Shown piece by piece: positions 1 through 5,812 of a stretch of DNA of 5,878 nucleotides. Position 1 is the stretch's first letter; every line of letters begins with the position of its first letter. The notes under the pieces were generated by a model. It was not told the origin of the DNA. It saw only the letters and a list, made by a program, of their open reading frames with translations, and made no database searches. The stretch is taken from the NCBI GenBank assembly GCA_030615975.1, contig JAUWYH010000105.1:1-5878 (forward strand). The letters are read 5' to 3'. Position numbers and translations under genes: made by a program. The DNA comes from Candidatus Aminicenantota bacterium. Lineage in GTDB: Bacteria; Acidobacteriota; Aminicenantia; Aminicenantales; Aminicenantaceae.

Positions 1-156
1 TTTAATCTCGACGATGCATAGCCGACATCCGGTGAAAGGTGTCAAACGGGGATGATCGCAAAGAGAAGGGATATAAATTTGATTTTCCCGAGCAACTTCC
101 AAGATTGTCTTTTTTCCTTCAGTCTCTATCTCTTTTCCGTCGATAATAATTTTCAT
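1..156 (-). CDS. Iron-sulfur subunit of a NuoG/HndD/FdhA-like oxidoreductase, N-terminal fragment (3' end outside the window)
   Basis: Only the first 52 codons are present, and the frame stays open to the window edge. The visible part is a plant-type [2Fe-2S] ferredoxin domain. It opens with a beta-strand start (MKIIIDGKEIE), followed by TILEVARENQIYIPSLC and then cysteines at 33, 44 and 47 in the spacing C-x10-C-x2-C. The fourth ligand would lie downstream. This domain heads NuoG, HndD/HydA-type [FeFe] hydrogenases, NAD-linked molybdopterin formate dehydrogenases and some FAD-dependent (NfnB/GltD-like) fusions, so the catalytic part cannot be named from here. The start is 11 nt after the stop of the NuoF-like gene. 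Its ribosome-binding site is weak, which suggests translational coupling within the same operon. By analogy with HndABCD and HydABC it should be the third, catalytic subunit accepting or donating electrons through the NuoF-like chain. The domain call is firm; the enzyme identity is open. Confidence 0.85.
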   Translation of the reverse strand, partial: MKIIIDGKEIETEGKKTILEVARENQIYIPSLCDHPRLTPFTGCRLCIVEIK

Positions 157-167
157 TTTTTGATTCT

Positions 168-2066
168 TTATCTGGAAGCTTTCTTAATCATTCTATCCTT
201 TTTCCTTCCTGTATATTTGGAGACAGCCATCACTTTTGGAGGGCAGATGTCGAAACAAGCACCACACTTGATACAAAGTTCCTGATCGATCACATGAACT
301 TTCTTCCTCTCTCCACTTATGGCATCGACAGGGCAGTTCTTCAAGCACAAAAGACAGCCAACACATTTTTCAGGCTCGATGTAATAGGCAATCAAATCCT
401 TACAGACCAAAGCAGGACAGGCTTTCTTATTGATATGGGCCTCATACTCATTACGAAAATAGCGCAGAGTTGTGAGCACAGGGTTAGGGGCTGTCTGTCC
501 TAATCCACAGAGAGAACCTGCTTTTGTAGACTCGCTTAAATCTTCAAGTTTCTTTATATCCCCTTCCTCGCCTTTCCCCTGAGTGATACGGGTTAAAATC
601 TCCACAAACTGCCTTGTACCAAGACGACACGGGACACACTTTCCACAAGATTCCTCTTGGGTAAAATTCAGAAAATAACGAGCCACATCCACCATGCATG
701 TCTCTTCATCCATAACAATCATTCCGCCAGAGCCCATCATGGAGCCAGCTTTGATCAATGTATCGAAATCGATGGGCAGATCAAGCTTCTCAGCAGGGAT
801 ACATCCTCCTGAAGGCCCTCCTGTCTGGACAGCCTTAAACTTCTTATTCTCCTTTATGCCTCCTCCGATATCATAAATAATTTCTTTCAGCGTGATACCC
901 ATCGGGACTTCTACTAAACCTGTATTGTTTATTTTCCCTACGAGAGAAAAGATTTTTGTCCCCTTGCTCTTTTTAGTCCCGATCTGAGAGTACCAATCGG
1001 CACCTTTATTTATTATTAGAGGCACATTGGCCCAAGTCTCGACGTTATTGATATTTGTGGGCTTCCCCCACAATCCTTCTAACGCAGGAAAAGGAGGTCT
1101 TTGTCTTGGAAAAGCACGTCTCCCCTCAATAGAAGCCATTAAAGATGTTTCCTCTCCAGAAACAAAGGCCCCTGCTCCCCTAAAAACATGAATATCAAAG
1201 TTAAATTCTGACCCTAAGATAGAATGACCCAATAGACTAAATTTCTTAGCCTGATCTAATGCTATGGTCACATTATTCACAGCCAGGGGATACTCCACCC
1301 GAACATATATGAAGCCTTCAGAAGCACCGATGGCATAGGCGCCGATGATCATCCCTTCTATAACGCTATGGGGATTTCCTTCAAGAAGGCTCCGGTCCAT
1401 GTAGGCACCTGGATCTCCTTCATCAGCATTGCAGATGATATATTTAACTTCAGAATTAGCTGCTCGACAAATCTCCCATTTCCTTCCTGTAAGAAATCCT
1501 GCTCCTCCTCTACCTCTCAAACCAGAACCTTTGATTTCCTCTATGACTTCCTCAGAAGTCATGTCAAAAAGGACTTTTGCTAAAGCCTTATAACCATCTA
1601 AGGCTATATAATCTCTGATGTCCTTAGGATCTATAAAGCCATTATTCCCGAAAATGATGCGTTTTTGCTTCTTATAAAAGGGAACTTCTTTTTCTTGAAT
1701 GATTCTTTCTTTTGTTCTGGGATCAACATAAAGAAGCCTTTCTATGATTTTTTTATTTTTTATTGTCTCTGCTATGACTTCTTTGATATCAGTAATTTGG
1801 ACCCTCTGATAGAAGATCCCATCAGGTTGGATGACAACAATCGGTCCTCTTTCACAAAAACCATGACAACCTGTTGTTCTGACATCAACGAGTTCTTGAA
1901 GATTCTGTTTCTTAATCTCATCCTCGAAAGCTTTGGCCACTTTTAAACAGCCATAGGCATGACAACCTGTTCCCCCACAAATAGTGATGCAGGTCTTTTG
2001 TTCTTTTAGGGAAACAAGGATTTCAGCTCTAGTTTTTTCTAATTTTGTGATATAAACATCTTTCAT
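168..2066 (-). CDS. NuoF/HndC/HydB-like NADH-binding flavoprotein with fused [2Fe-2S] and 2x[4Fe-4S] domains
   Basis: This 632-residue cytoplasmic protein would oxidise or reduce NAD(P)H through FMN and pass electrons along Fe-S clusters. A thioredoxin-like [2Fe-2S] domain occupies about residues 22-110, with likely ligands C30, C35, C67 and C71. The complex I 51-kDa core follows: GRGGAGF (185-191) for NADH, ADEGDPGAYMDR (214-225) for FMN, GAGAFVSGEETSL (297-309), an SLBB region near 380-425, and the N3-type [4Fe-4S] site C474-x2-C477-x2-C480 with C520. A CPALVC pair (C550, C555) leads into a ferredoxin domain with C568/571/574/578 and C598/601/604/608. This order matches the HndC/HydB beta subunits of bifurcating hydrogenases and related formate dehydrogenases rather than plain NuoF of complex I, which lacks both end domains. 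It starts 9 nt after the NuoE-like gene. The family call is very secure. Whether the complex bifurcates, and with what partner, is inferred. Confidence 0.96.
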   Translation of the reverse strand: MKDVYITKLEKTRAEILVSLKEQKTCITICGGTGCHAYGCLKVAKAFEDEIKKQNLQELVDVRTTGCHGFCERGPIVVIQPDGIFYQRVQITDIKEVIAETIKNKKIIERLLYVDPRTKERIIQEKEVPFYKKQKRIIFGNNGFIDPKDIRDYIALDGYKALAKVLFDMTSEEVIEEIKGSGLRGRGGAGFLTGRKWEICRAANSEVKYIICNADEGDPGAYMDRSLLEGNPHSVIEGMIIGAYAIGASEGFIYVRVEYPLAVNNVTIALDQAKKFSLLGHSILGSEFNFDIHVFRGAGAFVSGEETSLMASIEGRRAFPRQRPPFPALEGLWGKPTNINNVETWANVPLIINKGADWYSQIGTKKSKGTKIFSLVGKINNTGLVEVPMGITLKEIIYDIGGGIKENKKFKAVQTGGPSGGCIPAEKLDLPIDFDTLIKAGSMMGSGGMIVMDEETCMVDVARYFLNFTQEESCGKCVPCRLGTRQFVEILTRITQGKGEEGDIKKLEDLSESTKAGSLCGLGQTAPNPVLTTLRYFRNEYEAHINKKACPALVCKDLIAYYIEPEKCVGCLLCLKNCPVDAISGERKKVHVIDQELCIKCGACFDICPPKVMAVSKYTGRKKDRMIKKASR

Positions 2067-2075
2067 TATTCTGGA

Positions 2076-2528
2076 CTATCCCGCTTTTTCATTTTTATAT
2101 TTTTTAAGGACTTTTTCCACTTCTCTCATCTTCATCTGACCATGATATGTTCCATCAGATATAACAATAGGTCCTAAAGCACACGCACCAACACAATTTA
2201 CGGTCTCCAATGTAAATAATTTATCCTCGGTTGTTTCTCCTGGTTCTATGCCTAATCTTCTCCTAAATTCATCCAAAATTGCTGGAGCTCCTCTTACATG
2301 GCAGGCTGTCCCCATACAGATAGTGATCAAGTGCTTCCCTCGTGGTTCAAGAGTAAAGGTTTTATAAAATGTGAGAACTCCAAAGATTTCACTTTCAGAA
2401 ATTTTTAAGTGCCTGGATATTTCAGAAATTCTCTCAGGAGGAATATAACCATACTCCTTTTGGACTTTGTGAATGATGTGAATAAGTTCCCTCTGATCCG
2501 GACTGAATTCGCTGAAGATTTTTCTCAT
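2076..2528 (-). CDS. NuoE/HndA/HydC-like [2Fe-2S] subunit
   Basis: This protein of 150 residues has the usual length for the 24-kDa (NuoE) family. The N-terminal helical part, residues 10-62, contains KVQKEYGYIP and the typical IFGVLTFYKTF block. The C-terminal half is the thioredoxin-like [2Fe-2S] domain, with ligands C71 and C76 (CMGTAC) and C112 and C116 (CVGAC), the exact CxxxxC...CxxxC pattern of the family. It relays electrons to or from the FMN-bearing NuoF-like chain next to it. In bifurcating hydrogenases the equivalent HydC/HndA is needed for complex function. It lies 18 nt after the alanine dehydrogenase-like gene and 9 nt before the NuoF-like gene, so it sits inside one operon. 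Its Shine-Dalgarno is weak (GGAA about 8 nt before ATG). No truncation or missing ligand is seen. Confidence 0.95.
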   Translation of the reverse strand: MRKIFSEFSPDQRELIHIIHKVQKEYGYIPPERISEISRHLKISESEIFGVLTFYKTFTLEPRGKHLITICMGTACHVRGAPAILDEFRRRLGIEPGETTEDKLFTLETVNCVGACALGPIVISDGTYHGQMKMREVEKVLKKYKNEKAG

Positions 2529-2546
2529 TTTTAGAATTCCAAATCG

Positions 2547-3659
2547 TTAAAATGAAAAAAGTTCCTTATATTTCAAATCAAATCTTTCGGCAATAGTTTT
2601 TCTCACGATGTTCCCCTTGTGGACATAAACGCCTCTTGTCAATGTTCTGTTCTTCTTCAAAGTCAAATCGATCCCCATCTCTCCAATCTGGAGAAGATAT
2701 GGGGAAACAAGATTGGACAAAACTTTTGTGGAAGTGCGGCTGACTGCTGAAGTGATATTCGGGACGCAGTAATGGATAACACCTTCATCCACAAAAGTGG
2801 GCTGATCAAGAGTAGTTAAACGGCTTGTTTCAATGCATCCGCCCTGGTCAATGGCTAAATCAATGATGAGTGACCCTTTTTTCATGTTCTTTACCATATC
2901 CTTTGTGATCATAATGGGAGCTTTTTCTCCTGGACGAAGAACGGCTCCGATGAGGATATCAGCAATTTTCACCATACGTGCTAGGTTGTATTTGCTCGCT
3001 ATAAGAGTTATCAACCTCCCTGAAGTCATCTCTTCTAACTCTCTTAGCTTGTCCATATTATGACTTAAAGCAATAGTATGGGCTCCTGCTCCCAACAAAG
3101 CCTTGATTGCACTTCTGGCTATAACACCGCTGCCAACTATGACCGCTGTTGCAGGCGGAACACTCACCACTCCACCGACAATCACTCCCCGCCCCCCTTG
3201 ACTTGTCTGAAGATATTGACCTGATATAAAAAGACACATCTGGCCTGCAACCTCACTTAAGCTCTCAATAAAAGGAAGAACATCATTATCTTCTTGGACT
3301 ATTTCATAACCGATGATAGTCACTTCTTTCTTGAGAAGTTCTTCCACAAGGCTTTTTCGGGCAACAGCCAAGTGATGAAATCCTAATAAAATCTGAGTTT
3401 CTCTTGCCAGATTACATTCCTCTTGATTAAGGGGGGAAATATTGAGAACCACATCAGAACGGCCGAAAACTTCATCTTTGGTAAAAACAATTTTTGCCCC
3501 TTGAGAAGCATATTCTTCGTTTGTATAGCCTGACTTCAATCCTGCTCCAGCCTGGACATAAACTACATGTCCTTTCTCGACTAATAAAGAAACACTGCTC
3601 GGGGTTAACCCGGCCCGATTTTCTATCTTGCCACTTTCGTTAATCACACCAACATTCAT
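2547..3659 (-). CDS. Alanine dehydrogenase/transhydrogenase-fold protein with altered active site
   Basis: This 370-residue protein resembles L-alanine dehydrogenase (alanine + NAD = pyruvate + ammonia + NADH) over its full length. The ATG at 3659 is chosen because GGAGGAGG sits 5 nt upstream. A longer TTG start at 3674 would translate the Shine-Dalgarno itself. Numbering from this ATG, conserved features are R15 in NRAGLTP, H96 in FHHLA, E119 and SEVAG (135-139), the Rossmann GSGVIA loop (176-181), IGAVLRPGEKAP (237-248), AIDQGGC with the catalytic-type D271, and HYCVPN ending at N301. Two positions differ from Mycobacterium tuberculosis Ald, compared from memory. The KVKEP segment carrying the substrate lysine K75 reads NISPL here, so that lysine is serine. 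The ribose-binding aspartate after the second Rossmann strand (VLD) is serine (ALS, S199). It may therefore not be a classical NAD-dependent alanine dehydrogenase. It heads the operon of the NuoEF-like module. Family is certain, substrate is not. Confidence 0.85.
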   Translation of the reverse strand: MNVGVINESGKIENRAGLTPSSVSLLVEKGHVVYVQAGAGLKSGYTNEEYASQGAKIVFTKDEVFGRSDVVLNISPLNQEECNLARETQILLGFHHLAVARKSLVEELLKKEVTIIGYEIVQEDNDVLPFIESLSEVAGQMCLFISGQYLQTSQGGRGVIVGGVVSVPPATAVIVGSGVIARSAIKALLGAGAHTIALSHNMDKLRELEEMTSGRLITLIASKYNLARMVKIADILIGAVLRPGEKAPIMITKDMVKNMKKGSLIIDLAIDQGGCIETSRLTTLDQPTFVDEGVIHYCVPNITSAVSRTSTKVLSNLVSPYLLQIGEMGIDLTLKKNRTLTRGVYVHKGNIVRKTIAERFDLKYKELFSF

Positions 3660-3664
3660 GCCGG

Positions 3665-3672
3665 CCTCCTCC
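3665..3672 (-). promoter_or_regulatory. Strong ribosome-binding site of the alanine dehydrogenase-like gene
   Basis: On the minus strand GGAGGAGG is followed by five bases (CCGGC) and ATG at 3659. This near-perfect anti-16S match at a normal spacing decides the start and rejects the in-frame TTG at 3674, which lies directly before it. Confidence 0.85.
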
Positions 3673-3684
3673 AATTTAAGACGG

Positions 3685-3713
3685 ATTATATTAACAAATA
3701 TTTAATATGACGA
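3685..3713 (-). promoter_or_regulatory. Candidate sigma-70-type promoter of the redox operon
   Basis: On the minus strand TCGTCA (3713-3708, four of six consensus bases) and a perfect TATAAT (3690-3685) are separated by 17 bases. Transcription would begin near 3678, giving a leader of about 20 nt that still contains the Shine-Dalgarno. The site lies in the only sizeable gap between the amidohydrolase and the operon. The AT richness of the gap raises the chance of a fortuitous match. Confidence 0.5.
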
Positions 3714-3758
3714 CAATAATAATAAAAGAAAAAAATATAAGTAAATCAGTTAACCAGT

Positions 3759-5435
3759 CTATCTTCTGTAAATTATCTTTCCATTCAAAATGGTCATCTT
3801 AACCTGCACTTCTCTCATTCTTTCAGGAGGAATCTTAAAAAGATTCTGATCGAGTTTCACCAGATCCGCAAGTTTCCCTTTTTCTATGGAGCCTTTCTCA
3901 TTCTCAGAGAATTCAGCATAAGCTCCGTTTAGTGTGTAGCCTTTGATGGCTTCTTCCAAGGAAATCTTTTGTTCAGGAAACCAACCTTTAGGATTCTTGC
4001 CGTCCAATGTGCGTCTCGTGACTGCCGCATAAATTCCAGTTAAAGGCTCCAAAGGAGCAACCGTCCAGTCCGAACCACAGGCAAGGATGACTCCCTTCTC
4101 CTTCAGAGATTTAAAGGCATAGGTAGTGCGGCATCTCTCTTTCCCAATCTTCTTTTCTGCCCATCTCCCATCATCTATGGCATGATAAGGCTGAACAGAA
4201 GCAATAATGTGAAGTTTTCCCATTCTATCCATATCTTCAGGGAGAAGATGTTGAGCATGTTCAACTCGCCACCGCCTTTCTCTTTTTGGGTTTTCTGAGA
4301 TTGCCTTCTCAAAAATATCAAGGATAATATGGTTTGCTTTATCGCCTATGGCATGAATGGCGACCTGGAGACCTGCTTTATCTGCTTTCATGATGCGATT
4401 CTCCATGATTCCTTCTGGAAACATATGAGAATAAAGGATTCCTCTTTTTGAGGGATTGTCTAAATAAGGCTCAAAAAACAACGCAGTCGAGGACCCCAAC
4501 GAGCCATCAACGAATCCCTTTAATCCTCCTATTTTTAAAAAATCGTTGCCAAAAGGCGATTTCAATTTGAGACGCACTAAAAGTTCAACATTGGTGATTT
4601 GCATATAAAGGCAAACTCGAACTTTGAGCTTGTTTGCCTTCTGAAGCTCCTGATAGACCTCAAAATTTGATACATTACCCATATCATGGACAGAAGTCAC
4701 ACCGATCTCATTTGCATGCCTGATAGCCGCTTCTCCCGCCTTTATTTTTTCTTTTAGAGAAGGCTCTGGTATATGCCTGCTGACAAGCTCTATGGCAGCA
4801 TCTTTTAGAATTCCTGTTAGTTCTTCCGTTTTAGGATCTTTGAGAATCTCACCCCCCGTAGGAGAAGGAGTATTTTTTGTGATGTCCGCAAGTCTCAAAG
4901 CTAAGCTGTTCACAAGAACCATATGGCCGTCAAGGCGGTTTATACAAACCGGGTTGTAGGGTGTAACCGCATCAATCCACTCTTTGCTTGGAAGCCGCGA
5001 AGGATCAAACTGCTGGTGGTCCCAATCGCCATTGAGAATCCACTCTCCTTCATCGAGTTCCTTGGCTTTCTCTTCTATTCTGGCTATGAATTCTTCACGA
5101 CTCTTTGTTTCTCTCAACTGAATACTTGAGAGTGAAAATCCTCCATCAATGAAATGAGTATGGCTATCAATAAATCCAGGAAGGAGAAAGGCTCCTTCTA
5201 GATCGATGACCTCTGTTTTATCCATGATCAGCTTCTTTATTTCTCTGGAAGATCCAACTTCCAAAATCTCTTCTCCCTTCACAGCCACCGCTTCAGCCCA
5301 AGGCTGATCGGGATTGACCGTCCATACTGAGCCGTTTAGGAAAACAAGGTCAGCCACATCTTTCCTCGACTGGCTCCCACAGGAAACTACCAAAGAAAAA
5401 ATAAAAAATAATATTATTGTATTGAATCCTTTCAT
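3759..5435 (-). CDS. Lipoprotein amidohydrolase, amidohydrolase-3 (YtcJ-like) family
   Basis: This 558-residue metal-dependent hydrolase is predicted to be exported and lipid-anchored. The ATG at 5435 is chosen because TTGGAGG lies 5 nt upstream and because it yields a compact lipoprotein signal: MKGF, a hydrophobic stretch at 5-17, and a lipobox VVSC with C19. Upstream in-frame codons run on to 5507 but give no signal peptide and enter a repeat arm. The amidohydrolase composite domain begins near residue 29 (LVFLNGSVWTVN). Expected metal or active-site positions are the HxH pair H92/H94 (FIDSHTH), H171 in the LDGH motif, HDMGN (250-254), KGFVDGSLGSSTA (306-318), H361 (IHAIGDKAN), H393 (VEHAQ) and D456 (GSDWTVAPLEP). 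The C-terminal end closes the beta-sandwich (KGKLADLV...LNGKIIY). Family members hydrolyse C-N bonds of amides, N-acyl or formamide compounds, and the substrate cannot be read from sequence. It is separated from the redox operon by a promoter-like gap, so it is probably an independent unit. Confidence 0.92.
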   Translation of the reverse strand: MKGFNTIILFFIFSLVVSCGSQSRKDVADLVFLNGSVWTVNPDQPWAEAVAVKGEEILEVGSSREIKKLIMDKTEVIDLEGAFLLPGFIDSHTHFIDGGFSLSSIQLRETKSREEFIARIEEKAKELDEGEWILNGDWDHQQFDPSRLPSKEWIDAVTPYNPVCINRLDGHMVLVNSLALRLADITKNTPSPTGGEILKDPKTEELTGILKDAAIELVSRHIPEPSLKEKIKAGEAAIRHANEIGVTSVHDMGNVSNFEVYQELQKANKLKVRVCLYMQITNVELLVRLKLKSPFGNDFLKIGGLKGFVDGSLGSSTALFFEPYLDNPSKRGILYSHMFPEGIMENRIMKADKAGLQVAIHAIGDKANHIILDIFEKAISENPKRERRWRVEHAQHLLPEDMDRMGKLHIIASVQPYHAIDDGRWAEKKIGKERCRTTYAFKSLKEKGVILACGSDWTVAPLEPLTGIYAAVTRRTLDGKNPKGWFPEQKISLEEAIKGYTLNGAYAEFSENEKGSIEKGKLADLVKLDQNLFKIPPERMREVQVKMTILNGKIIYRR

Positions 5436-5440
5436 TCTTG

Positions 5441-5447
5441 CCTCCAA
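5441..5447 (-). promoter_or_regulatory. Ribosome-binding site of the amidohydrolase gene
   Basis: On the minus strand TTGGAGG is followed by CAAGA and ATG at 5435. The spacing of five bases matches that of the strong site before the alanine dehydrogenase-like gene. It supports the shorter, signal-bearing start over the in-frame ATG at 5507. Confidence 0.8.
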
Positions 5448-5486
5448 TCTTTTATTTTCACCCTGTTTCCTTTTGTGAGAAATTGG

Positions 5487-5494
5487 GTCATCAA
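5487..5494 (+). repeat. Left flanking 8-bp direct repeat (putative target-site duplication)
   Basis: GTCATCAA here is identical and in the same orientation to the copy at 5735-5742. Two bases separate it from the start of the clear inverted-repeat arm. Confidence 0.65.
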
Positions 5495-5734
5495 GTAAGC
5501 ATTTCATTTTCCGTGATAGAAGGCATTGGTTATGATCAGGCTGGGTGATTCGAAAACACGCGGGATTTGCCCCAGCGAGTCAAATCCCGCTCGGATTCAG
5601 GCTTCGCTCTCCTCTCCATTCTGGAGAGGAACCGTGCCCGCTCAGCCTTTCTCACGGTTTTCTCCACCACCCAGCCTGATCTCTGGTTATCACATTGAGT
5701 CAATATCTCTATCACGGAAAAAGAAATGCTTCCC
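5495..5734. mobile_element. MITE-like non-autonomous insertion element, about 240 bp
   Basis: Two arms, 5497-5520 and 5708-5731, are reverse complements over 24 bases with one mismatch. They start AAGCATTTC at the outer end and finish CCGTGATAGA at the inner end. Immediately outside, the same octamer GTCATCAA occurs in direct orientation at 5487-5494 and 5735-5742, as expected for a target-site duplication of a DDE transposase. No transposase is encoded, so the element would be mobilised in trans. The left tip reads GTAAGC; tips beginning GTAA together with 8-bp duplications are described for IS66-type elements, but the right tip (GGGAAGC read inward) differs, so family assignment is weak. 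The element lies about 60 bp upstream of the amidohydrolase start. The boundaries are uncertain by one or two bases. Confidence 0.7.
5534..5681. repeat. Nested inverted-repeat core with internal hairpins
   Basis: GATCAGGCTGGGTG (5534-5547) pairs perfectly with CACCCAGCCTGATC (5668-5681). After a 4x5-base internal loop, GAAAAC (5552-5557) pairs with GTTTTC (5657-5662). Inside lie a 10-bp perfect stem, GCGGGATTTG (5560-5569) with CAAATCCCGC (5581-5590), and an 8-bp stem, TCCTCTCC (5610-5617) with GGAGAGGA (5623-5630). An alternative stem is AACCGTG (5630-5636) with CACGGTT (5653-5659). The core is visibly richer in GC than its surroundings. It could be the body of the mobile element, an older repeat captured by it, or a structured transcript. 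Confidence 0.75.
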
Positions 5735-5742
5735 GTCATCAA
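5735..5742 (+). repeat. Right flanking 8-bp direct repeat (putative target-site duplication)
   Basis: This is the second copy of GTCATCAA, three bases beyond the outer end of the right inverted-repeat arm. An exact octamer match at both edges of an inverted repeat is unlikely by chance. Confidence 0.65.
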
Positions 5743-5791
5743 ATATCTTCTATCAGCGATAAGGTTTCAGAAATCTCTTATTCCATCAATA

Positions 5792-5812
5792 GGCCTGATC
5801 GGGGATCAGGCC
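5792..5812. repeat. REP-like perfect palindrome
   Basis: GGCCTGATC (5792-5800) and GATCAGGCC (5804-5812) form a 9-bp perfect stem with a GGG loop. Neither strand shows a T-run after the stem, so a factor-independent terminator is unlikely. Short GC-rich palindromes followed by a CCCTAC-type flank are common as dispersed repeats in bacterial genomes, but copy number cannot be seen here. The word GATCAGGC is shared with the arms of the nested repeat at 5534-5681. Confidence 0.6.

Noticed and set aside
3715..3755. Possible factor-independent terminator after the amidohydrolase (T-rich run on the minus strand)
   Set aside because: The T-run is real, but the bases before it (around GGTTAACTG) do not form a stable GC stem, so a terminator is not supported.
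5534..5681. Integron attC site or CRISPR-like repeat
   Set aside because: The core lacks the paired RYYYAAC/GTTRRRY boxes of attC sites, there is no integrase nearby, and there is no regular repeat-spacer spacing.
5536..5742. Open frame of 68 codons on the minus strand inside the repeat element
   Set aside because: It overlaps the same palindromes in antisense and ends in the flanking octamer. It resembles no transposase or known small protein.
5526..5762. Open frame of 78 codons on the plus strand across the repeat element
   Set aside because: It covers the hairpins and an inverted-repeat arm, has no recognisable motif and no ribosome-binding site of note. It is an accident of repeat composition.
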